From: Ruminococcaceae bacterium UBA1404
Lineage (GTDB): Bacteria; Bacillota; Clostridia; Oscillospirales; Ruminococcaceae
Direction: 5' to 3'
DNA length: 40,219 bases
Assembly (NCBI GenBank): GCA_002305075.1
Contig: DBQC01000013.1
Location: 1-40,219, forward strand
Positions within the stretch are counted from its first letter, which is position 1, and every line of letters begins with the position of its first letter. The translations under genes were made by a program, and so were the position numbers. Shown here piece by piece: positions 9,326 to 16,902 of the stretch. The notes beneath the pieces were generated by a model. The model searched no databases. It saw only the letters and a program-made list of their open reading frames with translations, and was not told where the DNA came from.

Positions 9326-10027
9326 TTGAAAAGACCATGTGCCTTAATGATTGGCCTGCTTGTGCTGCTAAGCTGCGCGCTGCCGGTCTTCGCCCAGAGC
9401 CCCGAGGCCGAAACCTTTTGGGCACCCAACCATATGTTTGGCATGGTAACCCTCGATCCTGCTCAGGCATTTGAACTCAATGTGGAAAACACCAATGTGA
9501 TTTTTGATGACCAGCGCACCGCCCCTACCTGGCTGTTTGAGGCTTTGCGCGGACAGGGCGAGGAAGCCAGCATGACCCTGAAGGCCGATTTTTATCACCT
9601 GACCTTCTATGCGGCCGATCTTAACGAAAATCTGATTGCCGGTCCGAGGTATCACTTAGACCTCACCCTGCGCAGCCGAGACCTAAGAGAGCACGAGCGC
9701 TATTTTGGCCTGCGCACCCCTAAGTTTGAGATTACCCTAGAGGATATCACCACCGGCCACCAGCCGCTACCCACCTCTAAGGTTGTGGTCACGCTGCCGG
9801 TTGCCCGCTTTTTACCAAACTCCACCTTCCATGTTTACAAGGTGGGCAAACCCGGGGTTTACACACCCGTGGCCGAGGATCTCACCGTAGCCCGGGACGG
9901 CACCATGACCTTTGAGCTTTACGAGCGGGGCACCTACCTGCTCTCCAACGGCCGTCTGGGTAATCATGTGATGGGCTTTAGAGATTTTCCTACCATCGCC
10001 GAGCTGCGAAAGATGCCGCTATCTTAA
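9326..10027 (+). CDS. Secreted protein of unknown function
   Basis: 233-residue exported protein. The TTG at 9326 is preferred because GGAGAG (9312-9317) sits nine bases upstream; an ATG at 9347 would still leave a usable signal peptide. The N-terminus (KRPCALMIGLLVLLSCALPVFAQS) is a signal peptide with a signal peptidase I site after VFA; the LLSC inside it is a poor lipobox but leaves lipid anchoring possible. The mature part has regular beta-rich stretches (FELNVENTNVIFDD, YHLDLTLRSRDLREH, KFEITLEDITTG, KVVVTLPV) and ends in a region with GTMTFELYERGTYLLSN. No catalytic motif is seen. The gene is alone, with a promoter full of operator-like repeats and a shared terminator downstream. Confidence 0.75.
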   Translation: MKRPCALMIGLLVLLSCALPVFAQSPEAETFWAPNHMFGMVTLDPAQAFELNVENTNVIFDDQRTAPTWLFEALRGQGEEASMTLKADFYHLTFYAADLNENLIAGPRYHLDLTLRSRDLREHERYFGLRTPKFEITLEDITTGHQPLPTSKVVVTLPVARFLPNSTFHVYKVGKPGVYTPVAEDLTVARDGTMTFELYERGTYLLSNGRLGNHVMGFRDFPTIAELRKMPLS

Positions 10028-10039
10028 TTATCTGCACCA

Positions 10040-10070
10040 AAAACCCCCGGCACCAAGTGCCGGGGGTTTT
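10040..10070. terminator. Bidirectional terminator between converging genes
   Basis: AAAACCCCCGGCAC pairs with GTGCCGGGGGTTTT across a 3-base loop. The A/T flanks give a T-run on both strands, serving the secreted-protein gene (+) and the S9 peptidase gene (-). Confidence 0.9.
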
Positions 10071-10132
10071 GTTTGCTTTGCGGGCTGCGGACTTTTCCCA
10101 ACTTGCTTCGGGGCTGCGTTGAGCTTTAGGGG

Positions 10133-12118
10133 CTACTTGAGATATTTATCAAACCAGCCGCCGATCTCGGTTAGGCGGCGGATACGGTTGGCGGGCTTTC
10201 CGCTGCGGGAGAGCTCGTGGCTTTCGCCGTGGCATATCCAGAGGCGACTGTCCACCCCGTGCACCTTGAGAGCGGTGAACATCTGCAGACCCTCGGCCAG
10301 CCAGCAGCGCAAATCCTGGTCGGCGTGGATGACCAGCGTGGGGGTTTTGATATGGTGGGCATATTTAAGCGGCGAGTGCCACCAAAGCTTTTCTGGTTTG
10401 TCCCAAGGATTGGTGGTCATCTGATCCTCACCAAAGTAGTATCCGATGTCGGTGGTTCCATAAAAGCTTATCCAGTTGGCAATGCTGCGCTGGGTGGCGG
10501 CGGCCTTAAAGCGGTGGGTGTGGCCCACAATCCAGTTGGTCATAAAGCCGCCGTAGCTGCCGCCGGTGACGCCCAGGCGGTCGGGGTCGATGCAGGGATA
10601 GCGCTCTATCACCCGGTCGGTAAAGTTCATGAGGTCCTGGTAGTCCACCTTGCCATATTGGCCTCTTATGTCGGCAAAGGCATCGCCCTTGCCGGCGCTG
10701 CCGTGAGGATTTGTAAAGAACACCGCATAGCCCGCAGCGGCCCAAACCTGCATCTCGTGCATGAACACCGAGCTGTAGGCCGCTTTAGGCCCGCCGTGGA
10801 TGTTGAGGATGCCCGGACAACGCTCGGTGGGGTCATGGTCGGGGGGGAGCATCACCCAGCCGTCCAGAATGTCGCCGCCGCTTTCAAAGGTAAAGTATTG
10901 GGGCGTGGCTAGGCGGTGGCTCTTATAATAATCCTCGTTAAAATCGGTAAGGCGGCGCTCCTGACCGTCCGTGCCCACAAAGTAGAGCTCCTGAAGGCGC
11001 AAACCCCGCTGCCCCACAGCGATAAAGCCTCCCGGTACCGGCACAAAGTCCTGCAGCGCCCCGTCCTCGGCGCCAAAGCAGTCGATGCGGCCCTCGGCAT
11101 CGGCCCGCATAATCCGGCTGCAAAAGCCCTCGGTCACAAGAAAATACAGGCAGTCCTGCCCCCGGCGCTGGGTGCGGTATTGACCCAGCTTAACATCGGT
11201 GGCCACGGCGCTGCCGATATAGCGCTGGTTTTTCCATATAAGGCGCAGACCCTCCTGCTCACAGCGGTAGAGATGGGGCTCCTGGCTGTGGCCGTAGGTC
11301 TGCATATCGCTGGCGGCTATCAGGATAGCATCCCCTGCAAAGTCGGCCTCCTCGATGTTCAGCCCCTGCTGTTCGGACACAAGGGTGCGGCGAATGCCGG
11401 TGGCAAAATCGTAGAGATAGAGCCCCGCAGCCCGGCCCAGCTTATCCTCGTGGAGCCTGGAGATAAAGAGCAGCTGCTCTCCCTTAACCCGGTAGCTGAC
11501 AAGAGCCTCCCGTGCGTCGGTCAGGGGGGTCAGGCGATCGGTGGACCGATTGTAATGATAGAGGCGACGGCGTCTGCCCGGAGTGTAGCCCACCCCGTTT
11601 GACCAAAAGGGTATTTCCTCGATAATCTGCCAGCCCTTTTCGGCCTCAAGCTGCTTATAAGCGGCCTCCCGCTCGGTGGCGGACAGCGCGGTAAAGTCGG
11701 GCATTCCGGGGCGGTAATCGGCGCTGAGCACAAAATCGTCCCCCGACAGAGGGGTGATATCCTGCACTTTGAGGGGAAGGCGCATATATTCCTCGGCCTC
11801 GCCGCCGCTTGTGCGCAGGGCGTAGTAAACCGTCCAGGGTTCGCCCTTTTTGACCCGCTCGGCCAGAGCCTTGTCCCGCCCGGCGGCGAACAGCATCGTC
11901 TCGTCGTCCAGCCAGCAGAGGCTTTTTTCCTCTCCCCCGCCCGTGAGTCGCTTAGTGCTGCCGGTGGCGAGGTCGTAGAGGTAGATATGTCCGGTGTAGC
12001 CGTCTTTCTCGGGTTTGGCCTGCTGCACCACAAAGCCCAGCCGCTTACCCGAAGGAGACAGCTCGAGCCCCGATAGAAACCTAAATTTGAGGATGTCCTC
12101 AACTTCGACCCTTTTCAC
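10133..12118 (-). CDS. S9 family (acylaminoacyl-peptidase-like) serine peptidase
   Basis: A 661-residue cytosolic peptidase of the prolyl oligopeptidase clan, probably trimming short or N-blocked peptides. The N-terminal about 400 residues form a beta-propeller (WD40-like repeats such as IYLYDLATGSTKRLTGG) that limits access to large substrates. The C-terminal alpha/beta-hydrolase domain has the nucleophile in GVTGGSYGG (Ser521), an acid in HADQDLRC (Asp602), and the base in CHGESHELSRSGKP (His634). The start is GTG at 12118 with GGGGGA upstream; no signal peptide is seen. It has its own promoter at 12151-12179. No neighbouring gene suggests a specific substrate. Confidence 0.93.
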   Translation of the reverse strand: MKRVEVEDILKFRFLSGLELSPSGKRLGFVVQQAKPEKDGYTGHIYLYDLATGSTKRLTGGGEEKSLCWLDDETMLFAAGRDKALAERVKKGEPWTVYYALRTSGGEAEEYMRLPLKVQDITPLSGDDFVLSADYRPGMPDFTALSATEREAAYKQLEAEKGWQIIEEIPFWSNGVGYTPGRRRRLYHYNRSTDRLTPLTDAREALVSYRVKGEQLLFISRLHEDKLGRAAGLYLYDFATGIRRTLVSEQQGLNIEEADFAGDAILIAASDMQTYGHSQEPHLYRCEQEGLRLIWKNQRYIGSAVATDVKLGQYRTQRRGQDCLYFLVTEGFCSRIMRADAEGRIDCFGAEDGALQDFVPVPGGFIAVGQRGLRLQELYFVGTDGQERRLTDFNEDYYKSHRLATPQYFTFESGGDILDGWVMLPPDHDPTERCPGILNIHGGPKAAYSSVFMHEMQVWAAAGYAVFFTNPHGSAGKGDAFADIRGQYGKVDYQDLMNFTDRVIERYPCIDPDRLGVTGGSYGGFMTNWIVGHTHRFKAAATQRSIANWISFYGTTDIGYYFGEDQMTTNPWDKPEKLWWHSPLKYAHHIKTPTLVIHADQDLRCWLAEGLQMFTALKVHGVDSRLWICHGESHELSRSGKPANRIRRLTEIGGWFDKYLK

Positions 12119-12150
12119 AAGAATCCCCCCGTTTACATGATGACCCCACC

Positions 12151-12179
12151 ATTGTACACGCCGCCTCGGTATAGAGCAA
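12151..12179 (-). promoter_or_regulatory. Predicted promoter of the S9 peptidase gene
   Basis: On the minus strand TTGCTC (12179-12174), a 17-base spacer and TACAAT (12156-12151). Confidence 0.6.
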
Positions 12180-12230
12180 GGGCGGCCCGAAGGCCACCCT
12201 TTTGGTAGCTTATGCAGAGCATGCCAAATG

Positions 12231-12250
12231 GGGCGGCCGGCAAGCCGCCC
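12231..12250 (-). terminator. Hairpin after the ferritin-like gene, possible terminator
   Basis: GGGCGGC (12231-12237) pairs with GCCGCCC (12244-12250) over a 6-base loop, 15 bases past the stop. A second hairpin lies at 12180-12199 (GGGcGGCC/GGCCaCCC). Both have weak T-runs on the minus strand, so one or both may act. Confidence 0.5.
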
Positions 12251-12265
12251 TGTGCGAGAGGGACT

Positions 12266-12814
12266 TTATAGCTGGCTAAGCATGGACTCTAAGAGGTTGA
12301 TATGCACCTGCTCATCGAGCAAAATGCGCTCGAGCAAAGCGCCCAACTGAGGCTGGTCGATACGCCGGATAAGGTTGCGGTAACTCCCCACCATCTCATA
12401 TTTGATAAGAAGGTTTTGCTCGATCATGGTGCGCATATCCCGCCCGTATTTTACAAATCCGGCGTTCCAAAACTGTCGCATATGTCCCCGATAGCTCCAG
12501 TATTTGGGCTCCTCCCCCAGCTGATGGATGCTGTTGGCCAACAGCGCCATATGCTGCATATCGACCTGCGCTATGCGCTTGAGGGCAAAGGCCATGGCCC
12601 GGTGGCTCTCGGCCATCACAAGAAACTGATACATAAACTGCAAGGCGCAGTTGAGCTCCGAGTCGGGGCCGGCATAGACCCCCATGAGCATTCGGGCCTG
12701 ACGGCAGTTGGGCTTTAGCTCGACGGGAATCGGATAGGCCCCCTCGTCCCGGCAAAGTGCGTTGTAAAAGCGATTCATCCTTAACACCTCATCCAAGGCT
12801 ATGCGCAGAGGCAT
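12266..12814 (-). CDS. Ferritin-like diiron/dimanganese carboxylate protein
   Basis: 182-residue, mostly helical protein of the ferritin-like superfamily (rubrerythrin / manganese-catalase / CotJC neighbourhood). Candidate metal ligands fall in a four-helix pattern: Glu53 (SELNCALQF), a DxxH pair Asp85/His88 (VDMQHM), Glu140 (IKYEMVGSY) and an ExxH pair Glu168/His171 (DEQVH). The first pair has Asp where Glu is usual. The ATG at 12814 is chosen because GAAAGGAAG precedes it; the frame continues to 12859 without a ribosome site. The likely role is peroxide or iron handling in an anaerobe, or a spore-coat protein; the sequence alone does not decide. Confidence 0.78.
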   Translation of the reverse strand: MPLRIALDEVLRMNRFYNALCRDEGAYPIPVELKPNCRQARMLMGVYAGPDSELNCALQFMYQFLVMAESHRAMAFALKRIAQVDMQHMALLANSIHQLGEEPKYWSYRGHMRQFWNAGFVKYGRDMRTMIEQNLLIKYEMVGSYRNLIRRIDQPQLGALLERILLDEQVHINLLESMLSQL

Positions 12815-12916
12815 AAAAACAGTAGCTTCCTTTCGCTCATTGCTAAAATTTACGGGCATACAGGGCCACGCTCTTTTTCGTTTCGCAATGTATCCATAAA
12901 TTGTTCTGTGATATTA

Positions 12917-12945
12917 TTGCGTTACGCAAGTATTTGTGCTATAAT
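12917..12945 (+). promoter_or_regulatory. Promoter with palindromic operator for the small HTH gene
   Basis: TTGCGT (12917-12922), a 17-base spacer and a perfect TATAAT (12940-12945). The 13-base palindrome TTGCGTTACGCAA (12917-12929) covers the -35, suggesting repression, perhaps by the small protein itself. Confidence 0.75.
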
Positions 12946-12991
12946 GATGCCTGCACAGACTGCCCTGACCAAGATTAAATAAGGAGGCACC

Positions 12992-13213
12992 ATGCAAAAA
13001 TCTAAAATACACGACCCCGCACGGATTATAGACGACATAATCTGCACAACCGGGCTAAAAAAGAGCGTTGTTGCCCGTCGAGCCGGCATGGACAAGGAGG
13101 CCCTCTGCCGCAGTCTTCAGGGGCGCCGCCAGCTTAGAGCTCACGAGCTGCTGAGCCTCATGCGGGTGCTGGAACTTGGAATAGAGGACTTTTTGCGGAT
13201 GGACAAGGATTAG
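12992..13213 (+). CDS. Small XRE-like helix-turn-helix protein
   Basis: A 73-residue protein with an HTH-like core: KKSVVARRAGMDKEALCRSLQGRRQL (about residues 23-48) reads as the first helix, turn and recognition helix of a Cro/C1-type domain, followed by a helix ending in IEDFLRM. There is no other domain. The start has an excellent AAGGAGG site. The promoter is strong and carries a palindrome at its -35, which fits autorepression. Targets beyond its own promoter are unknown. There is no partner gene that would make it a toxin-antitoxin system, and no phage gene nearby. Confidence 0.75.
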   Translation: MQKSKIHDPARIIDDIICTTGLKKSVVARRAGMDKEALCRSLQGRRQLRAHELLSLMRVLELGIEDFLRMDKD

Positions 13214-13280
13214 GACGGGGCAGTCTCACCTGTCTGTCACACCCATTTCATCAAAAAAAGATGCGTGTTACATGGGTTTG

Positions 13281-13508
13281 TGATATAATAGCCACAGCGC
13301 GGCTATATACCCATGGTTCCAATTGGCTACCGCCCCCAGGCAAACGATTTTGATGGGTAACCACACCGCTCATCGGCGCTTGTGGCGATGCCCCCTCTCA
13401 TAGAACCCGAGATTTCGCACAGGCCCCGTGCTATGATAACCTTACCCATTACGCTAACCCTGAGGCCGCACCGCGAATACCCTGCAGCTATGCACAAGGA
13501 GGTCCACT
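13281..13508 (+). promoter_or_regulatory. Extended -10 promoter and long structured leader (or small RNA)
   Basis: TGATATAAT (13281-13289) is an extended -10; transcription would start at about 13296, leaving roughly 210 bases before the next start codon. This stretch has no convincing ORF but has nested pairing: ATGGGTAA (13353-13360) with TTACCCAT (13442-13449), extendable by two pairs; CCACA (13361-13365) with TGTGG (13381-13385) enclosing CGC/GCG; or, alternatively, CATCG (13371-13375) with CGATG (13386-13390); and CATAG (13398-13402) with CTATG (13431-13435). It could be a cis-regulatory leader or an independent RNA. I could not match it to a known riboswitch or to 6S RNA. Confidence 0.45.
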
Positions 13509-14327
13509 GTGGCCAAAAAATATCTGCTGTTTGCTATTTTTTTACTTATCCTTTCGGCCTGCAACAAGGCCGGCCAGAACCAGCCCTCGTCCGAGCCCCC
13601 CGAGCCGTCGTCGGCGTCGAGCGTGCCGATAAATACCTCCAGCGAGGCACCTGTGCTCCCCGACCCCGTCGAACCCACCTCTGAGCCATCTTCCGAGCCC
13701 TCCCCCGAAGTCTCCTCCGAGCCCTGCTCCGAGGCGGAACCCGAGCCCGAAACCGACCCTGTCCCCGAGCTTGAGGAGGGACTGGGGATCTATGAGGGAG
13801 TTATTTTTAAGTATCCGGTGGCCGATTTGGCCGGTGTACGCCACACGGCCCTTTATCAAAACTACTCGGCCATCACCCTCGCCATCCCCACCGACCGGGA
13901 AGCCCTTGTTGCACCTGCCGATCTGGAGGCGCTGGTGACCGCACACAACGGTGTAACCATGCTGCCCGACGATCCGCCCGACACGCTGATTGTGTTGCTG
14001 CCGCTGGAGGGCTACCACAAGATGCTATCATCGGTGTTAGGGCGCATATCGGACGAGCTTGCGCCCCGGTTTGAGCGGCTTAAATCCCAGGACCTGATCA
14101 CCCACTTTGTGCGCTTTGAGGTGCAGGACGAAACCTTTGACGCCGTGTATATCTACATGGAGGGCAATCAGGTGGCCGCCCTCACCGAGATTGAGACCGC
14201 CTTTATCGACGATCTTACCGATGTTTGCAACCTCTACCACGATCTGTCGGGCCAGGGTGAGCTCATAAGCACCCCGGTGCATTTTATCGACGATGTGACC
14301 GGCGAGGAGTATAGCCACCTTTGGTAA
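13509..14327 (+). CDS. Lipoprotein with long Ser/Glu/Pro linker
   Basis: A 272-residue protein. The GTG start at 13509 has an AAGGAGG site at 13497-13503. MAKKYLLFAIFLLILSAC is a lipoprotein signal with Cys18 as the lipidated residue. Residues about 24-95 are low complexity, rich in Ser, Glu and Pro (repeats like PSSEPPEPSS and SEPSSEPSPE), a typical wall-spanning spacer. The C-terminal about 175 residues form a compact domain (from GLGIYEGVIFKYPVADLAG) of alternating beta and helical stretches without known catalytic motifs. It is probably exposed on the cell surface. It is followed by a strong terminator. The family is not recognised; its unusually long 5' leader is the notable point. Confidence 0.8.
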   Translation: MAKKYLLFAIFLLILSACNKAGQNQPSSEPPEPSSASSVPINTSSEAPVLPDPVEPTSEPSSEPSPEVSSEPCSEAEPEPETDPVPELEEGLGIYEGVIFKYPVADLAGVRHTALYQNYSAITLAIPTDREALVAPADLEALVTAHNGVTMLPDDPPDTLIVLLPLEGYHKMLSSVLGRISDELAPRFERLKSQDLITHFVRFEVQDETFDAVYIYMEGNQVAALTEIETAFIDDLTDVCNLYHDLSGQGELISTPVHFIDDVTGEEYSHLW

Positions 14328-14344
14328 GCGTCAAAAATACGGCT

Positions 14345-14383
14345 AGGGCCGTCCTGCCGGTAGCGGTCAGGACGGCCCTTTTC
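14345..14383 (+). terminator. Terminator after the lipoprotein gene
   Basis: A perfect 12-bp stem AGGGCCGTCCTG (14345-14356) with CAGGACGGCCCT (14368-14379), an 11-base loop, then TTTTCTC. Confidence 0.9.
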
Positions 14384-14428
14384 TCTCATAAAAAGCAAAA
14401 CCGCCCGGCTACTGCCAAGCGGAATTGC

Positions 14429-14504
14429 TGGTGATCCATCCGCGACTCGAACGCGGGACACCCTGATTAAAAGTCAGGTGCTCTACCGACTGAGCTAATG
14501 GATC
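14429..14504 (-). tRNA. tRNA-Lys (anticodon TTT)
   Basis: Read on the minus strand, the 76 bases fold as a complete cloverleaf. The acceptor stem is GATCCAT with ATGGATC, the D arm is GCTC..GAGC, the anticodon stem-loop is CTGAC-TTTTAAT-type with anticodon TTT, and the T arm contains GTTCGAGTC. An encoded CCA follows the discriminator A. A strong promoter lies directly upstream. Confidence 0.97.
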
Positions 14505-14530
14505 GTCTATCTGTGCGAAAACGCTCACTT

Positions 14531-14559
14531 AGTATAGCAAACCCAAAATAGCTTGTCAA
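14531..14559 (-). promoter_or_regulatory. Predicted tRNA-Lys promoter
   Basis: On the minus strand a perfect TTGACA (14559-14554), a 17-base spacer and TATACT (14536-14531); near-consensus, as expected for a stable RNA. Confidence 0.85.
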
Positions 14560-14576
14560 CCAATCTTTTAAAAGCT

Positions 14577-14598
14577 TTGTATTTTGACGAAAATACAA
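14577..14598. promoter_or_regulatory. Operator-like palindrome upstream of recG
   Basis: A perfect inverted repeat, TTGTATTTT (14577-14585) with AAAATACAA (14590-14598). It contains TTGTAT-N10-ATACAA, the same half-sites and spacing as the predicted operator of the GntR-ABC operon. It lies 28 bases before the recG start codon. It could instead form a small RNA hairpin, but there is no T-run for termination. Confidence 0.55.
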
Positions 14599-14626
14599 TC
14601 ATTACCCCCGATTTTGGGAGGCGACC

Positions 14627-16672
14627 ATGACCCTTACCCTCGACACCGACATACAATACCTAAAAGGCGTAGGCCAAAAGCGGGCCGCCCTCTACCGCCG
14701 GTTGGGCGTTTATAGGGTGGGCGATTTGCTGCGCCATCTGCCAAGGGATTACATCGACCTCTCGGCCCCTTTCGAGGTAGCCGCAGCCCCCTTAGGCGAG
14801 CGCTGCGCCGTGCGGGCAAAAGTGCTTAATAAAGGCAGCGAGGCCCGAATTCGGGGGGGACTGTCCATCTGGAAGGTGCTGGTGGGGGACGATACCGGCG
14901 TGATGAACTTAAGCTTCTTTAACACCCGCTACACCGTGGCGGGCCTTAAAGAGGGCGAGGAATACCTGTTTTATGGCCGGGTGGACGGCACACTGCTCAG
15001 CAAGGAAATCCGCAGCCCCATGGTGTTCCCCAAGGAGGAGGCCGTGGGGCTCTATCCGGTCTATCCTCTCACTGCCGGCCTGTCCGGCCGCATGATTGCC
15101 GCCCATGTGCGCACCGCCCTCGAGGCGCTGCCCCAGAGCCTCGGCGATGTGCTGCCCGAGGCCGTGCGGCGTGGGCACAACCTTTGCGACAGTCTGTTTG
15201 CCTTTAGGGCCATTCACTTCCCCCACAGTGTGGAGGAGGCGGCCATAGCCCGGCGGCGCTTTATCTTTGAGGAGCTGCTCACCCTCTCCCTGGCGCTGCT
15301 TAAACTGCGCCGGGGGGGCATCGAGCGCAGTGCGCCTGCGCTGACCCCTCCGGACTGGACGGCCTTTTATCAGGCGCTGCCCTTTAGCCTGACCGGTGCC
15401 CAGCAGCGGGCCATTGCCGATATTGCGGCCGATATGTCCCAGGGCCGCCCCATGAACCGGCTCATACAGGGGGATGTGGGCTCGGGCAAGACGGTGGTGG
15501 CGGCGGCCGGCATCCTCATGGCCTGCAAGGGCGGGTTTCAGGCCGCTATGATGGCCCCCACCGAGATTTTGGCCGCCCAGCACCACCGGAGCCTCTCGCC
15601 CCTCTGCGAGGGTTTTGGCCTGCGCAGTGCGCTGCTCACCGGCTCCACCCCCGCCGCTGAAAAGCGCCGCATCAAAAAGGCGCTGGCCGCCGGGGAGATC
15701 GATCTCATCATCGGCACCCATGCGCTGCTCACCGCCGATGTGGACTTTCATAAGCTGGCCCTGGTGGTTACCGACGAACAACACCGCTTTGGGGTAGCCC
15801 AGCGGGCGGCCCTGTCGGGCAAGGGGCAGGCCGTTCATACGCTGGTCATGTCGGCCACACCCATTCCCCGCACCCTCTCCCTCATCATCTATGGCGACCT
15901 CGATCTCTCGGTTATCGATGAGCTGCCGGCCGGCCGTCAGCCCATTGAGACCTACCTGATCGATTCGGACAAGCGGGACCGGGCCTTTGGCTATATTAAA
16001 AAGCATCTGGACCGGGGGCTTCAGGGCTATATCATCTGCCCGCTGGTGGAGGAGAACCCCGACCTGCCCGGTCTTATTCCGGCCACCCTCTACGCCGAGG
16101 AGCTGGCCGCCGGGGCCTTTCGAGATTACCGGGTGGGACTGCTCCACGGCAAGCTGCGCCCCAAGGAAAAGGCCGAGGTGATGGCCCGGTTTTACAGCGG
16201 TGAAGTACAGCTGCTGGTGGCCACCACCGTGGTGGAGGTGGGCGTGGATGTGCCCAATGCCGTGATTATGCTTATCGAGGGGGCGGAGCGCTTTGGGCTG
16301 GGGCAACTGCACCAACTCAGGGGCCGCATTGGCCGGGGCAGCGCCCGCTCTACCTGCATTTTGCTCAGCGACAGCAAGTCTCCCGAGGTGAGAGAGCGCC
16401 TGAGCATACTGCGCCGCAGCCAAAACGGCTTTGAGATTGCCGAGGCAGATTTGCGCCTGCGGGGTCCCGGAGACTTTTTTGGCCAGCGTCAGCACGGGCT
16501 GCCTCCTCTAAAAATTGCCGACCTGGTGGACGACATGGCGCTACTTGAAGCCGCACAGCAGACCGCTCAGAATATGCTGGATGCCGACCCTGTCCTCGAG
16601 ACTCCCGAACACCGGGCTTTGGGCCGTCAGGTGGATGCTCTGTTCGACCAGATTGGCGCAGCGCCCAATTGA
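14627..16672 (+). CDS. recG: ATP-dependent DNA helicase RecG
   Basis: Superfamily 2 helicase of 681 residues, full length, that regresses stalled replication forks and branch-migrates Holliday junctions. The N-terminal wedge (OB-fold) domain covers about residues 1-200 (starting with DIQYLKGVGQKRAALY). Helicase motifs are Walker A GDVGSGKT (282-289), motif II DEQH (383-386), motif III MSATPIPRTL, and the C-terminal motifs VVEVGVDVPNAV and QLRGRIGRG. The RecG-specific tail has LRGPGDFFGQRQHG. A GGGAGG site precedes the ATG. It stands alone, not next to rpmB/fapR as often seen, and has a palindrome upstream like the GntR operator, which would be unusual control for this repair gene. Confidence 0.97.
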   Translation: MTLTLDTDIQYLKGVGQKRAALYRRLGVYRVGDLLRHLPRDYIDLSAPFEVAAAPLGERCAVRAKVLNKGSEARIRGGLSIWKVLVGDDTGVMNLSFFNTRYTVAGLKEGEEYLFYGRVDGTLLSKEIRSPMVFPKEEAVGLYPVYPLTAGLSGRMIAAHVRTALEALPQSLGDVLPEAVRRGHNLCDSLFAFRAIHFPHSVEEAAIARRRFIFEELLTLSLALLKLRRGGIERSAPALTPPDWTAFYQALPFSLTGAQQRAIADIAADMSQGRPMNRLIQGDVGSGKTVVAAAGILMACKGGFQAAMMAPTEILAAQHHRSLSPLCEGFGLRSALLTGSTPAAEKRRIKKALAAGEIDLIIGTHALLTADVDFHKLALVVTDEQHRFGVAQRAALSGKGQAVHTLVMSATPIPRTLSLIIYGDLDLSVIDELPAGRQPIETYLIDSDKRDRAFGYIKKHLDRGLQGYIICPLVEENPDLPGLIPATLYAEELAAGAFRDYRVGLLHGKLRPKEKAEVMARFYSGEVQLLVATTVVEVGVDVPNAVIMLIEGAERFGLGQLHQLRGRIGRGSARSTCILLSDSKSPEVRERLSILRRSQNGFEIAEADLRLRGPGDFFGQRQHGLPPLKIADLVDDMALLEAAQQTAQNMLDADPVLETPEHRALGRQVDALFDQIGAAPN

Positions 16673-16860
16673 CCGGCCACAGAAAGCTTTTTGGATTAAA
16701 TAAGTCATGCCCTAGTGTACCTATCCTCTCCTTCGTAAAAGGGAGATATGCAAGGCGGCTTTTTACTGCCCGGCACATAGGCGAGTTGGGGCTTGCTGCC
16801 CTGCTGCCAAACCCTTTTCCAGTACGGCGCAAGGATAAACTAGATAGAAAACCCGACACA
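16673..16860. other. Non-coding spacer with a possible degraded interspersed repeat
   Basis: There is no convincing gene. The segment from about 16705 to 16790 (CCTCTCCTTCGTAAAAGGGAG followed by GCAAGGCGGCTTTTTACTGCC) recalls the CCTCCCTT...AAGGGAGG inverted-repeat elements scattered in Oscillospiraceae genomes; this is recalled, not tested. The arms here are imperfect, suggesting a decayed copy. Confidence 0.35.
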
Positions 16861-16887
16861 AAACCCCCGGCTATAGGCCGGGGGTTT
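16861..16887. terminator. Bidirectional terminator between recG and fakA
   Basis: AAACCCCCGGC (16861-16871) pairs with GCCGGGGGTTT (16877-16887) over a 5-base loop. It serves the minus-strand operon that ends with fakA, and recG on the plus strand. Confidence 0.85.
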
Positions 16888-16902
16888 ATCTGTTTTGTCT
16901 TT

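Noticed and set aside
12992..13213. Toxin-antitoxin or phage remnant around the small HTH gene
   Set aside because: No partner toxin, integrase or phage structural gene is near; the neighbours are ordinary chromosomal genes.
13290..13500. 6S RNA, SRP RNA or tmRNA in the gap before the lipoprotein
   Set aside because: None of the diagnostic core sequences of these RNAs was found; only general pairing is seen, so it is left as an unassigned leader.
14909..16495. A 528-codon open frame opposite recG
   Set aside because: Antisense shadow of recG, rich in Gly, His and Gln and without a domain or a start signal.
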